Below, one piece after another: positions 16,967 through 24,770 of a stretch of DNA of 64,000 nucleotides. The notes below the pieces were generated by a model that saw only the letters and a list, made by a program, of their open reading frames with translations, ran no database searches and was not told where the DNA came from. The position numbers were made by a program, and so were the translations under genes. The stretch spans positions 1-64,000 of the forward strand of contig NZ_CAMLSE010000024.1 in assembly GCF_946482605.1 (NCBI RefSeq). Reading direction: 5' to 3'. The DNA is from an uncultured Dyadobacter sp. Its GTDB lineage: Bacteria; Bacteroidota; Bacteroidia; Cytophagales; Spirosomataceae. Numbering within the stretch: the first letter of the stretch is position 1; every line of letters begins with the position of its first letter.

Positions 16967-17584
16967 CTAAAAAATCAGTAACAGGCAGGAAATCAGGGCA
17001 GAAACAAGCAAAATTTCGCGACTTTGTCGCATGGAGGTGAGTGCCTTATAGATGAAATTACGCACCGATTTTTCATTGACGGACATAATATCTGCGATCT
17101 CCTCAATGCTGAAGTCGTCGAAATACCGCAGGGTCAATGCTTCCAGCTGACGCTCGGGCAACTGCGTCAACAATTCCTGAATGCGCTGCGCACGCATGGA
17201 GGACGACTCCACTTCTATGAGTATTGCTTCTGAATGGGCATGATTGGCCGGCATGTCCTCATCGTCCAGGCCCGTGATTTCTTCCATGGAAGGAAATTTG
17301 TCCGATGCGAGGTGAATGCGTCTCCTCAATGCGCGGTAGAGGTAAAATTTGACCGAGGTAACATGCTCGGTCAGGTTATGTCTTAACCGCCAGATATCGA
17401 TAAAAACATCCTGCACGGCGTCCTCCACCAGGGATGAATTAGGCGAAAGTTTGCTTCCGTAGTTGTAGAGTGTCCGGTGGTATTTTTCAAAAATCGCGGT
17501 AAAGGCCTGTTCATCGCCCATCCGAATCCTTTGCCACAGATCACAGTCCTTGGTATCGCTCGTTGAGGTAGCAATGTGAATCAC
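16967..17584 (-). CDS. ECF-type RNA polymerase sigma-70 factor
   Basis: The 205-residue product has sigma region 2 (DEQAFTAIFEKYHRTLYNYGSKL, LVEDAVQDVFIDIW) and region 4 (LPERQLEALTLRYFDDFSIEEIADIMSVNEKSVRNFIYKAL). The start appears to be GTG at 17584. The last 15 residues or so are strongly hydrophobic (ILLVSALISCLLLIF), an unusual tail for a soluble sigma factor. It precedes fecR by 92 bases and heads the sugar-uptake locus, so it most likely drives the susC promoter when its anti-sigma is relieved. Confidence 0.93.
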   Translation of the reverse strand: MIHIATSTSDTKDCDLWQRIRMGDEQAFTAIFEKYHRTLYNYGSKLSPNSSLVEDAVQDVFIDIWRLRHNLTEHVTSVKFYLYRALRRRIHLASDKFPSMEEITGLDDEDMPANHAHSEAILIEVESSSMRAQRIQELLTQLPERQLEALTLRYFDDFSIEEIADIMSVNEKSVRNFIYKALTSMRQSREILLVSALISCLLLIF

Positions 17585-17680
17585 CGCTTTGAATGGTTTT
17601 TGTAAGAACCCATAAAGCTAAAAAATTATCCTTAAAATACCATTGAAGCAGCGGGTATCCTGTTTGAATTTGAGTGTGTA

Positions 17681-17708
17681 TAAAAAAAGCTGCCTGATGG
17701 GGCAGCTT
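17681..17708 (-). terminator. Rho-independent terminator behind the decayed Rpn-like gene
   Basis: AAGCTGCC (17687-17694) pairs with GGCAGCTT (17701-17708) over 8 bp. Read on the minus strand the stem is followed by a run of seven U. It lies about 50 bases past the stop at 17761 and would have served the gene whose remnant lies upstream, while insulating the ECF sigma gene. Confidence 0.75.
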
Positions 17709-17760
17709 ACCTGTTAATCGTATTCCGGCCATGTTCCTTCCACGAAGCCTTGTACACATT

Positions 17761-18060
17761 TCAGCGGATGCCCACCAGCCGAGCAATCTCCTCATGACTA
17801 AACTGGGTTTCACTGAGAAGGTTTTTAATGAAAGTTACGCTTAGCTCTTCCTTGGCTTCCTCCTTTACAATATACAAAACAGCTTCCTCGATTGTCATAG
17901 GTTTCGGTTTGGGGTTGATAGTTCTCCTTATTGAACTCTTTGTTAAGTTCCCTGTTTCCCAAATCGATATAAATTTCAAAAAATACAGCAATTTTGCAAT
18001 CTTCCTCTTCGAAAAATCACGACTTAGCAGCCTCTTCGCCAGATCAATTTTAAACCTTCA
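17761..18060 (-). pseudogene. Decayed Rpn/PD-(D/E)XK nuclease family transposase, C-terminal remnant
   Basis: On the minus strand three adjacent frames give pieces that join into one plausible C-terminus. Frame one reads RKIAKLLYFLKF; the next frame continues YIDLGNRELNKEFNKE; the first resumes with MTIEEAVLYIVKEEAKEE and LSVTFIKNLLSETQFSHEEIARLVGIR, ending in a stop at 17761. This is the layout of the C-terminal half of Rpn-like (PDDEXK) transposase/nuclease proteins common in Bacteroidota. Two frameshifts and an upstream in-frame stop indicate decay. The catalytic N-terminal domain is missing. A 45-residue ORF (17761-17898) remains open; I doubt it is functional. A terminator downstream supports former expression. 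Confidence 0.55.
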
Positions 18061-18100
18061 CCAGCTTCATAAAATATCGTTACGCTTCATTCCAAAAAAG

Positions 18101-18140
18101 AAAAGGGTGCCAAAACATTTAGACGTTTCGGCACCCTTTT
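18101..18140 (-). terminator. Terminator of the serine biosynthesis operon
   Basis: AAAAGGGTGCC (18101-18111) pairs with GGCACCCTTTT (18130-18140) over 11 bp, and the stem extends inward by AAAC/GTTT after one mismatch. On the minus strand it is followed by CTTTTTTGG, and it starts 25 bases after the aminotransferase stop. Confidence 0.85.
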
Positions 18141-18164
18141 GGTAACGCTATTCTACAAGCTATT

Positions 18165-19238
18165 TCAGAGCTTGCCTAATTCGTGGATCAGTTTTTCTGT
18201 TTCTTCCAAAGACGTCGCGGGAAAGTTGGCAATGCGGAGCTGAGTGGCCTTACCGGCACCATAACCGCTTCCGATTACCATGCCTTTTTCCTTGATATTT
18301 TTGATAATATCCGCTGAGGGAGCTTCGGTATCGGTCACGATCACAGTTTGGGACCGGAGCGACTTCTCCTTCACGAACGCTGAAAAGCCCGGAGTCTTTT
18401 CAATAAACTTGTACAGCAGGCTCGCCTTCTGCTCAGTTTCCTTGCGGATGTTTGCTACGCCAATGCGGTTAAAATCCTCCGCAACCTTGCCCAGCAGATA
18501 AATACCCATGACATTCGGTGTCGCAGGTGTTTCGTTGTTCTCTGCATTCTTCCATAATGTAGGCAGGTCGTTGTGCGCGCCGATGGAATAAGTGTTGCGA
18601 ATGCTTTTTGCCTTTTCCAGGCAGCGCCCGTTTACGATCCATACGCCTAGTCCAGCCGGCAGACCGAATGCTTTTTGTACGGAGAAAAACGCCGTATCGA
18701 TCAGGCTGTAATCGAGTTCGGGATAGGGTGCAGAAGACACCATATCTACGGCTATAAACTTGTCAGGATGTTTCTGTTTCAGTTTATGAATCTCGGCAAC
18801 CGGCATTTGCACACCAGAACTCGTCTCATTATGCGTAGTTGCAATCAGTTCAGCATATTCGGGCACTTCAATTTCCGAAGCAACAAACCCTTCGCCCATC
18901 GGTTTTTCAAACTTATGGGCGTATTTGTTCAATGCATTGGAATAGTCGTAAAACTTCTTTGAAAACGAGCCGTTCACCAAATGGAAGCTTTCCAGTTCCA
19001 CACAGCTGAACAGAATACGTTCCCAGGCTTCCGACGCCGATCCCAAAAAGAGAATTGCGTGCGTGTCCGGCACGTTGAGCAATGTTCTAAGCTGGTCGAC
19101 CGTGAATTTATGCAGATCGCGGTATTGCTGGCTGCGGTGGGAAATCGAACCCAGCTGCTTTTCGACAAACGTCTTGAGGTGTTGCTCAAAGGTAGGGTAC
19201 AGAGCCGCTGGCCCAGGAGTGAAAAATGTTAATGACAT
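18165..19238 (-). CDS. Class V aminotransferase, probable phosphoserine aminotransferase (SerC-like)
   Basis: I start at 19238 (MSLTFFTPGPAALYP), where homology to the family would begin; the product has 357 residues. PLP-dependent fold-type I features: FLGSASEAWERI for phosphate binding, AVDMVSSAPYPELD with the Asp that contacts the pyridine nitrogen, and the Schiff-base Lys in FFSVQKAFGLPAGLGVW. HRSQQYRDL is typical of the SerC/alanine-glyoxylate group. It lies 90 bases downstream of the SerB-SerA fusion gene, so the pair covers all three steps from 3-phosphoglycerate to serine. General annotation could also be alanine-glyoxylate aminotransferase; context favours SerC. Confidence 0.82.
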   Translation of the reverse strand: MSLTFFTPGPAALYPTFEQHLKTFVEKQLGSISHRSQQYRDLHKFTVDQLRTLLNVPDTHAILFLGSASEAWERILFSCVELESFHLVNGSFSKKFYDYSNALNKYAHKFEKPMGEGFVASEIEVPEYAELIATTHNETSSGVQMPVAEIHKLKQKHPDKFIAVDMVSSAPYPELDYSLIDTAFFSVQKAFGLPAGLGVWIVNGRCLEKAKSIRNTYSIGAHNDLPTLWKNAENNETPATPNVMGIYLLGKVAEDFNRIGVANIRKETEQKASLLYKFIEKTPGFSAFVKEKSLRSQTVIVTDTEAPSADIIKNIKEKGMVIGSGYGAGKATQLRIANFPATSLEETEKLIHELGKL

Positions 19239-19328
19239 GTCCAATGACCGGATCGCCGGTTTGATGAATTCTGAATGATTGAATGACTGAATGAGGTTGT
19301 TTTGAAACGAAACCGGCCAGATCATTTA

Positions 19329-21236
19329 CTAATAGAGCATCCGGAAACGGATCGTTCCCTCCACCTCTTTCACTTCCTGGATAAATTCCTCCGTATAATC
19401 CTTGGCTATATCGACGATCACATAACCGATATGCTCATTGGTTTTGAGATACTGGCCTGTGATATTGATATTGTTTTTAGCAAAAATCTGATTCAGCTTC
19501 GCAAGCACACCCGGCACATTGGCATGGATATGCAGCAAACGGTGCGAATCTTTCAGTTTCGGCAACTGTACCTCCGGAAAGTTCACACTACCGTAAGAGC
19601 TGCCATTGTTCATGAATTCAAGCAGCTTGGAAGGCACGAAGTGACCAATGTTCTCCTGCGCCTCTTCGGTACTTCCTCCGATGTGCGGGGTCAAAATCAC
19701 ATTCGGTAATCCCAGCAGTTCGCTTTCGAACATTTCGTCATTGGTCTTCGGCTCTTTCGGGAACACGTCGACGCCTGCACCGGCCACCTTGCCGCTTTTC
19801 ACAGCATCTGCCAGCGCTTTGATATCCACGACATGCCCGCGTGACAAATTCAGGAAGATTACGCCGTCTTTCATCAGGTCAAACTCACGCTTGCCGATCA
19901 TGTTCGCATTTTCTTTCCGACCGTCCACATGGAGACTGAGCACATCCGAAATAGCCAGCAACTCTTCCAATGAGCTCACCTTCTTCGCATTTCCGATCGA
20001 CAGCTTTTCGACGGCATCGTAGAAATAAACTTCCATTCCAAGCGCCTCGGCCACTACCGATAGCTGGGTACCGATGCTACCGTAGCCTACCATTCCGAGT
20101 TTCTTGCCGCGAACTTCAAAACTTCCGTTCGCCGATTTGTCCCAGATGCCTTTGTGAAGCTGGTTGCTCTTTCCAACGATATTACGGATCAACAGGATCA
20201 TCTCTCCCACCGCCAGTTCCACCACAGACCGGGTGTTGCTATAAGGCGCATTGAATACTGCAATACCTTTCTTAGCCGCCTCATCCAGATCAATCTGATT
20301 GGTACCAATGCAAAATGCGCCGATAGCCATCAGGCGATTGGCATTTTCCAGCACGCGTTTCGTGATGGTTGTTTTGGAACGGATACCGATGATAGACACA
20401 TCTTTGATCCGCTCGCACAGTTCGTCTTCATCCAATGCACCTTTCACGAACTCCACATTGAAGCCCTCGTCTTCAAATGCCTTGCGCGCAACAGGATGGA
20501 CGTTTTCAAGCAAAAGTACCTTGATCCTGCTCTTGGGATAAGACTGACTTCTGCTGAATTTATTATCATATAAAAAATCATCGAAAGAGGTGGCGATGTG
20601 ATCAGCCACCGCTGTAACGCGCGGACGCTCGATGTTTTCGGTAAATGCGTAGAAACGGTTAGCGAGGCCGGACGCTTTCAGTTCATAGTCCGTATAGCCA
20701 TCACCGATGGCGTAAACGTCACCGGATAGATTTAATGCAGAAAGTATCTTGATCTTTCCACCATCCATGGACAACACGTTCTCCTCATCGATACCGATGA
20801 TATTTCCTTCTTCGTCAAAAATAAATTCGTTGGCATACACGTGATCGGCCAGAATGCCCATTTCCGTAGCTACCGGCACGATAAATTCCTTAAACCCGCT
20901 GGAAACGATAAAAATCTGCTCTGTATTCTCAGTCAAAAACTGCGTATTCCGCTTAAACGAATCCGAAACCTTAGTTCTCAAAAAGGAAACCAGTTCATCG
21001 ATATGTGAGCGGTTTGCTTTCAATAAGGCAATGCGCTGGCGCAGACCATCCGCAAACGACATTTCGCCATTCATACCCATGTTGGTCAGGTCAGAAATTT
21101 TCTGAACAATCTGATCACGCTCCGGGTGGCCTTTCAAGGCGATCGCAGCTAATTCGTCCAACCCTTCCACTTTGGTGAAAGTGCTGTCGAAATCGATGAT
21201 AATGTACGGTGGTGGATTGAGAGTTAATGTGGACAT
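19329..21236 (-). CDS. SerB-SerA fusion: phosphoserine phosphatase and D-3-phosphoglycerate dehydrogenase
   Basis: The 635-residue protein joins two enzymes of the serine pathway. Residues 10-220 are a HAD-IB phosphatase: DFDSTF with Asp15 and Asp17, IVSSGF (motif II), and GDGYTDYEL (motif IV). From about 235 to 560 is a 2-hydroxyacid dehydrogenase: KVLLLENVHP, the Rossmann GMVGYGSIGTQLS, NLSRGHVVDI with the catalytic Arg region, and HIGGSTEEAQ with the catalytic His. The last 70 residues form an ACT domain (RLLHIHANVPGVLAKLNQIF), the usual site of serine feedback. It is normal length for both units plus linker, with no frameshift. The first and last steps of serine synthesis are thus in one chain, with SerC next to it. 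Confidence 0.92.
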   Translation of the reverse strand: MSTLTLNPPPYIIIDFDSTFTKVEGLDELAAIALKGHPERDQIVQKISDLTNMGMNGEMSFADGLRQRIALLKANRSHIDELVSFLRTKVSDSFKRNTQFLTENTEQIFIVSSGFKEFIVPVATEMGILADHVYANEFIFDEEGNIIGIDEENVLSMDGGKIKILSALNLSGDVYAIGDGYTDYELKASGLANRFYAFTENIERPRVTAVADHIATSFDDFLYDNKFSRSQSYPKSRIKVLLLENVHPVARKAFEDEGFNVEFVKGALDEDELCERIKDVSIIGIRSKTTITKRVLENANRLMAIGAFCIGTNQIDLDEAAKKGIAVFNAPYSNTRSVVELAVGEMILLIRNIVGKSNQLHKGIWDKSANGSFEVRGKKLGMVGYGSIGTQLSVVAEALGMEVYFYDAVEKLSIGNAKKVSSLEELLAISDVLSLHVDGRKENANMIGKREFDLMKDGVIFLNLSRGHVVDIKALADAVKSGKVAGAGVDVFPKEPKTNDEMFESELLGLPNVILTPHIGGSTEEAQENIGHFVPSKLLEFMNNGSSYGSVNFPEVQLPKLKDSHRLLHIHANVPGVLAKLNQIFAKNNINITGQYLKTNEHIGYVIVDIAKDYTEEFIQEVKEVEGTIRFRMLY

Positions 21237-21295
21237 GAAGCAGGAAATAACTGGAAAAATGATCGAGTTAACGTAATTTTTATCTCTAAGGGTCC

Positions 21296-21323
21296 GGCCT
21301 GTTCGAAACAGGCCACAAAATTA
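21296..21323 (-). promoter_or_regulatory. Promoter -7 box and 5'-terminal hairpin of the serine operon
   Basis: On the minus strand TAATTTTG (21316-21323) matches the Bacteroidota -7 element TAnnTTTG. Directly downstream, GGCCTGTT/AACAGGCC (21296-21314) forms a perfect 8-bp stem with a 3-base loop, so the mRNA would begin with this hairpin, about 60 bases before the SerB-SerA start. No good -33 TTG lies at 19-22 bases. Confidence 0.5.
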
Positions 21324-21391
21324 CCAAATCTGTTTAGATATGACACTAACAAAATAATCTTTGGATCAGTTTTCTTGTCTGCAAAAGTATC

Positions 21392-22369
21392 TCAGGCTCC
21401 CTGTGTCAGAAACTCCACGGCGCGGGTCTCCGACCAATAAAAGCCCCCAGCCAGGCGCGCAGGCCTGAAACCGCAATGCCCGCCGTCACGCGTAGCGACC
21501 ATACACACCGACTGGTGCGCTTGGATCAGGTCCAGTGGCAGGCTGGAAAAAGGTACAATCGGATCGTTTTGGGCGTTGATGATCATTGTTGGAACTGCAA
21601 TAGCCTCCACAAAATGCATGGAACTGCATTTCGCATAATAATCATCCGCACCGCTGAATCCGTGCAGCGGCGCAGTATAAATATGATCGAAGTCGTAAAG
21701 TGTCCGGACATTGTTGTGGTCTTTCAGGCTGATCTCCACCGGAAAGTGTGCTGCCTTCGCGGCAACCTTTGGTTTCAGGGTATTTAGAAATCGATGCATA
21801 TAAACCCTGTTCTCGCGCCGGATAATGGACAGGCTGCATGCTTTGAGATCCATAGGAACGCTGTAAACCAATGCATTCTTAATTCGCTGGTCCAGATTTG
21901 CACCCATTTCACCCAGATATTTAAGGGTGAGATTACCTCCCAGACTAAAACCCATTAAATGCACGCGGTCGTAACCTTTGGCCAGCGCATGCTGCATTAC
22001 CAGGCCGAGATCGTCCGTGGCTCCGCTGTGGTAAAACCTCGCTGTCCGGTTCATTTCGCCTCCGCAGCTTCGGAAATTCCACGCCAGGCAATCGAAGCCC
22101 TTGCGGTTCAGCAATTTCACCATGCCGGTGATATACTGACGTGTACTGTTCCCTTCGAGTCCGTGAGACAATATGACCAGTGGTTTTTTATACTCCGCGT
22201 CTCCATATGACCAGTCAAGATCCAGGAAGTCGTCATCGGGAGTTACAATTTTTTCACGAAAATATTTTATACCAGTTATCTGTCGGAAAAGTGCGGGGTA
22301 AATGCTTTGGAAATGCCCATTGGGAAGCCAATAAGGTGATATTTTTGATTGGAGTTGAAGTAACGGCAT
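21392..22369 (-). CDS. YheT family alpha/beta hydrolase
   Basis: The 325-residue cytoplasmic protein fits the YheT/EMB8 alpha/beta-hydrolase group. Visible features are SPYWLPNGHFQSIYP at the N-terminus, the oxyanion loop LSHGLEGNST, the NFRSCGGEMNR motif typical of YheT, the nucleophile elbow MGFSLGGNL with Ser, the acid Asp in NAQNDPIVP, and the His in RDGGHCGF. Members are putative esterases without a settled substrate. It is upstream of the serine operon on the same strand but separated by 155 bases holding a promoter. Confidence 0.88.
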   Translation of the reverse strand: MPLLQLQSKISPYWLPNGHFQSIYPALFRQITGIKYFREKIVTPDDDFLDLDWSYGDAEYKKPLVILSHGLEGNSTRQYITGMVKLLNRKGFDCLAWNFRSCGGEMNRTARFYHSGATDDLGLVMQHALAKGYDRVHLMGFSLGGNLTLKYLGEMGANLDQRIKNALVYSVPMDLKACSLSIIRRENRVYMHRFLNTLKPKVAAKAAHFPVEISLKDHNNVRTLYDFDHIYTAPLHGFSGADDYYAKCSSMHFVEAIAVPTMIINAQNDPIVPFSSLPLDLIQAHQSVCMVATRDGGHCGFRPARLAGGFYWSETRAVEFLTQGA

Positions 22370-22424
22370 GATACAAAACTCATTAAAAAATGCGAAAATA
22401 ATTTTATAGTAAAGAACTTAAGTG

Positions 22425-22454
22425 TTGTAAATATGCTTTTTCTGTCTAAATTTG
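22425..22454 (+). promoter_or_regulatory. Bacteroidota-type promoter of the cold-shock gene
   Basis: TTG (22425-22427), 19 bases, then TAAATTTG (22447-22454), a full match to the -33/-7 consensus with the optimal spacing. The start codon is 28 bases further on. Confidence 0.7.
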
Positions 22455-22481
22455 GCTTTACAAATAATAAGAACAATTCTA

Positions 22482-22673
22482 ATGGCAGAAGGTACAGTTA
22501 AGTTTTTCAATGAATCTAAAGGATTTGGATTCATTCAACCAGCATCAGGTGAGAAAGACATTTTCGTTCACGTTTCAGGTCTTCAAGACGATATCCGTGA
22601 AAACGACAAAGTGTCTTACGAGGTAGAAAATGGAAGAAAAGGTCTAAACGCAGTTAACGTAAGAGTTATCTAA
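22482..22673 (+). CDS. Cold-shock domain protein (CspA family)
   Basis: The 63-residue protein is a single OB-fold cold-shock domain. RNP1 (KGFGFIQ) and RNP2 (DIFVHVS) are intact and the N-terminus AEGTVKFFNESKG is canonical. The ATG at 22482 is used; a TTG at 22452 in the same frame lies inside the -7 element and is rejected. The protein binds single-stranded RNA or DNA as a chaperone. It is monocistronic, with its own promoter and terminator. Confidence 0.97.
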   Translation: MAEGTVKFFNESKGFGFIQPASGEKDIFVHVSGLQDDIRENDKVSYEVENGRKGLNAVNVRVI

Positions 22674-22699
22674 GGTTAGTCATAATAAAGACATTTCGA

Positions 22700-22728
22700 A
22701 AGCACGTCTCCGAGGGGCGTGCTTTTTT
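22700..22728 (+). terminator. Terminator of the cold-shock gene
   Basis: AAGCACG (22700-22706) pairs with CGTGCTT (22718-22724) and continues into a T-run to 22728. It also separates this gene from the convergent deacetylase, which stops at 22741. Confidence 0.85.
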
Positions 22729-22740
22729 AATGCCCCGTTT

Positions 22741-23673
22741 TCATTTTCCCTTGGTCATCGCTTCATATGCCTTTTGTGTTTCCGGGTCGGAAGGCTCCGC
22801 CCGCATGGCTGCCCGGCGTGATGCAGGATCTTTCATCCATCGGTACACCCAGGAAAAGCCGGCATTACCGTAGTAGTGACCATACGAACCGTAGGCCGGA
22901 TCACTCATTGCTTCCGGAAGGTCAATAAATCGATATTCCTTTTCTTTCAGTTTTTGTACCAGCACCGGCAGAAAGTCCGTGTTCAACCGGTTATCATGGC
23001 AAAGGTAGATCTGCTTAACAGGTTTTCCAGCTACTGCCACCGCCAGGCTATCGAAGTAATCGAAAAGCCGGAGACTAAGTGCCACATAACGATTGCCAAT
23101 GGCCCTTGCCTCGTCCCGTTTACCATCTTTCAAAGCCTTTTCATAAAGTTGTGTGTAAAGCCAGTCTTCGCTTTCGACTGTGAATGGCGTTGAAATGTAA
23201 TGTTTCCCGGTCAGGAACTGCTGCATGCGCACCTGCTCCACGCTATCCTTGCCCATTCCATTGAAGGGGAAACGGAAGTATACCAGGTTCTTCCCCGCAT
23301 TGTCCGCCATCGGACGGCTCAGCTCCTCCCCTTTCAGCACTTGTTCCCTGAACGCGTCGAAACCGATTTCTCCCATGTTCGGATGTGAATAGCTGTGGTT
23401 TCCCACTGTCACGTAGCGCTTTGAAATCCAGTTTTGAAGCAGTGACCTGTTCTTTTCAAAAGCGTTGTTGAGCCGCAGGTTTCCCTCATTGATAAAAATA
23501 GCGACAGGAAGGTTCAGCGAATCCAGTCTTTGAAGTAACCCGGACGAATAACCGCTGGCTTCAAACAAATGGACATTAGGCACATCATCGATGGTAATGG
23601 CAACGCTCCGCTGCTGTGCAGAAGCGGATAAGAAGATCCCGGCAAACAGAATTGTACAAATCAGGTTTTTCAT
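22741..23673 (-). CDS. Secreted polysaccharide deacetylase (NodB homology domain)
   Basis: The 310-residue product has a signal peptide (about residues 1-19, cut near SASAQQ). The NodB domain follows: motif 1 TIDDVP with the catalytic base Asp and metal-binding Asp, motif 2 HSYSHPNM with the two metal His, and RFPFNGMG matching the motif 3 region. Such CE4 enzymes remove N- or O-acetyl groups from chitin-like or peptidoglycan glycans. The C-terminus (QIYLCHDNRLNTDFLP) carries the late His. It stands alone, convergent with the cold-shock gene and downstream of the aldo/keto reductase terminator. Confidence 0.88.
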   Translation of the reverse strand: MKNLICTILFAGIFLSASAQQRSVAITIDDVPNVHLFEASGYSSGLLQRLDSLNLPVAIFINEGNLRLNNAFEKNRSLLQNWISKRYVTVGNHSYSHPNMGEIGFDAFREQVLKGEELSRPMADNAGKNLVYFRFPFNGMGKDSVEQVRMQQFLTGKHYISTPFTVESEDWLYTQLYEKALKDGKRDEARAIGNRYVALSLRLFDYFDSLAVAVAGKPVKQIYLCHDNRLNTDFLPVLVQKLKEKEYRFIDLPEAMSDPAYGSYGHYYGNAGFSWVYRWMKDPASRRAAMRAEPSDPETQKAYEAMTKGK

Positions 23674-23692
23674 GACTGGCCTTTAATAGTTT

Positions 23693-23729
23693 ATAAAAAA
23701 AGAAATGCACCACCTTTCGGCAGTGCATT
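23693..23729 (-). terminator. Terminator of the aldo/keto reductase gene
   Basis: AATGCACCACC (23704-23714) and GGCAGTGCATT (23719-23729) pair over 11 positions including G-U wobbles, closing a four-base GAAA loop on the minus strand, followed by a U-rich run (23693-23702). It begins 11 bases past the stop at 23740. Confidence 0.85.
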
Positions 23730-23739
23730 CATCCTCAAT

Positions 23740-24762
23740 TCAACCCGGTATTCTGTCACGCCCCTGGCGCTCAACCATCCATTGTGGATATTCAGCCTTT
23801 AATGCGCTGACGGCATTCAATCTCTGAAGTTCGTCGTCGGTTAGCACCACGGCTATCGCGGCTATGTTGTCGGTCAGCTGCTCAGGCTTTTTAGCACCAA
23901 TGATCACGCTCGTCACGCTTTGCTGGTGCAGGAGCCACGCCAATGCGATCTGCGCAACAGATACTCCGTGCGCCGCCGCAACAGGCTCAATCACATCGAT
24001 GATATCGTAAGCTTTTTCCTTATCAATGGGAGGAAAATCGAAATTATCGCGACGGTTATCTCCGCTCGACTGGCCGTTACGGGTATACTTCCCCGACAGA
24101 AAGCCTCCGGCAAGCGGGCTCCACGGCATCAGTGCCAGGTTCTGGTCCTTCATCATCGGAACCAGTTCCCTTTCCAGGTCACGGCCTGCAATGCTGTAAT
24201 AATGCTGGCAACCCACAAATTTCGTCCAGCCATTTCTCTCGGCAATGCCATTGGCCTTCATGATCTGCCAGGCGGCATGATTACTCACACCAAGGTAACG
24301 GACCTTACCCGAACGTACGACATCTTCCAGACCCCGCATGGTTTCTTCCAGCGATGTTTCCACATCCACACCATGAATGTAAAACAGATCAATGTGATCG
24401 GTACCCAGCCGGGTGAGGCTCTCCTCCACCGAATCCATGATATGCAACCTCGAAAGACCGATCTGGTTGGCACCGGCAGCCATCCTGCCCCGTACTTTCG
24501 TTGCAATCACAACATCGCTGCGTTTGATACCCAGCTCCTTGAACGCCTGCCCGAGGATCACCTCAGACTTGCCGTAGGAATACACATTGGCAGTATCAAA
24601 GAAGTTGATCCCGCTATCCAAAGCGGTTTTCACCAATGCACTTCCCTCTTCCTGCTGCAACTTGCCGATCACTTCAAAATAGCCATCCCCGCCGAAAGTC
24701 ATCGTCCCGAAACAAAGCTCCGAAACGAGCACGCCGGTGTTCCCTAGAAATTTGTACTTCAT
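23740..24762 (-). CDS. Aldo/keto reductase
   Basis: I start at 24762 (MKYKFLGNTGVLVSELCFG); the longer frame only reads through repeat DNA. The 340-residue (alpha/beta)8 enzyme has the AKR tetrad: Asp and Tyr in FFDTANVYSYGKSE, Lys in VIATKVRG, and His in IDLFYIHGVD. The phosphate-binding part IIGAKKPEQLTDNI near residue 290 indicates NADPH use. It belongs to the AKR/Tas-like group in which members reduce aldehydes. No operon partner is clear; the GroES-like gene lies 202 bases upstream with a repeat-rich spacer. Confidence 0.92.
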   Translation of the reverse strand: MKYKFLGNTGVLVSELCFGTMTFGGDGYFEVIGKLQQEEGSALVKTALDSGINFFDTANVYSYGKSEVILGQAFKELGIKRSDVVIATKVRGRMAAGANQIGLSRLHIMDSVEESLTRLGTDHIDLFYIHGVDVETSLEETMRGLEDVVRSGKVRYLGVSNHAAWQIMKANGIAERNGWTKFVGCQHYYSIAGRDLERELVPMMKDQNLALMPWSPLAGGFLSGKYTRNGQSSGDNRRDNFDFPPIDKEKAYDIIDVIEPVAAAHGVSVAQIALAWLLHQQSVTSVIIGAKKPEQLTDNIAAIAVVLTDDELQRLNAVSALKAEYPQWMVERQGRDRIPG

Positions 24763-24770
24763 GTGTTTTA

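Noticed and set aside
17541..17813. A 90-residue minus-strand frame overlapping the ECF sigma start
   Set aside because: It crosses a rho-independent terminator and the 5' end of the sigma gene in another frame, with composition unlike a protein.
17828..18145. A 105-residue plus-strand frame with a hydrophobic stretch
   Set aside because: It is antisense to the Rpn-like remnant and to the serine-operon terminator; the hydrophobic segment arises from the reverse of charged codons.
22452..22481. A TTG start extending the cold-shock protein by 10 residues
   Set aside because: The TTG is part of the -7 promoter element, and the canonical AEGTVKFF start is at 22482.
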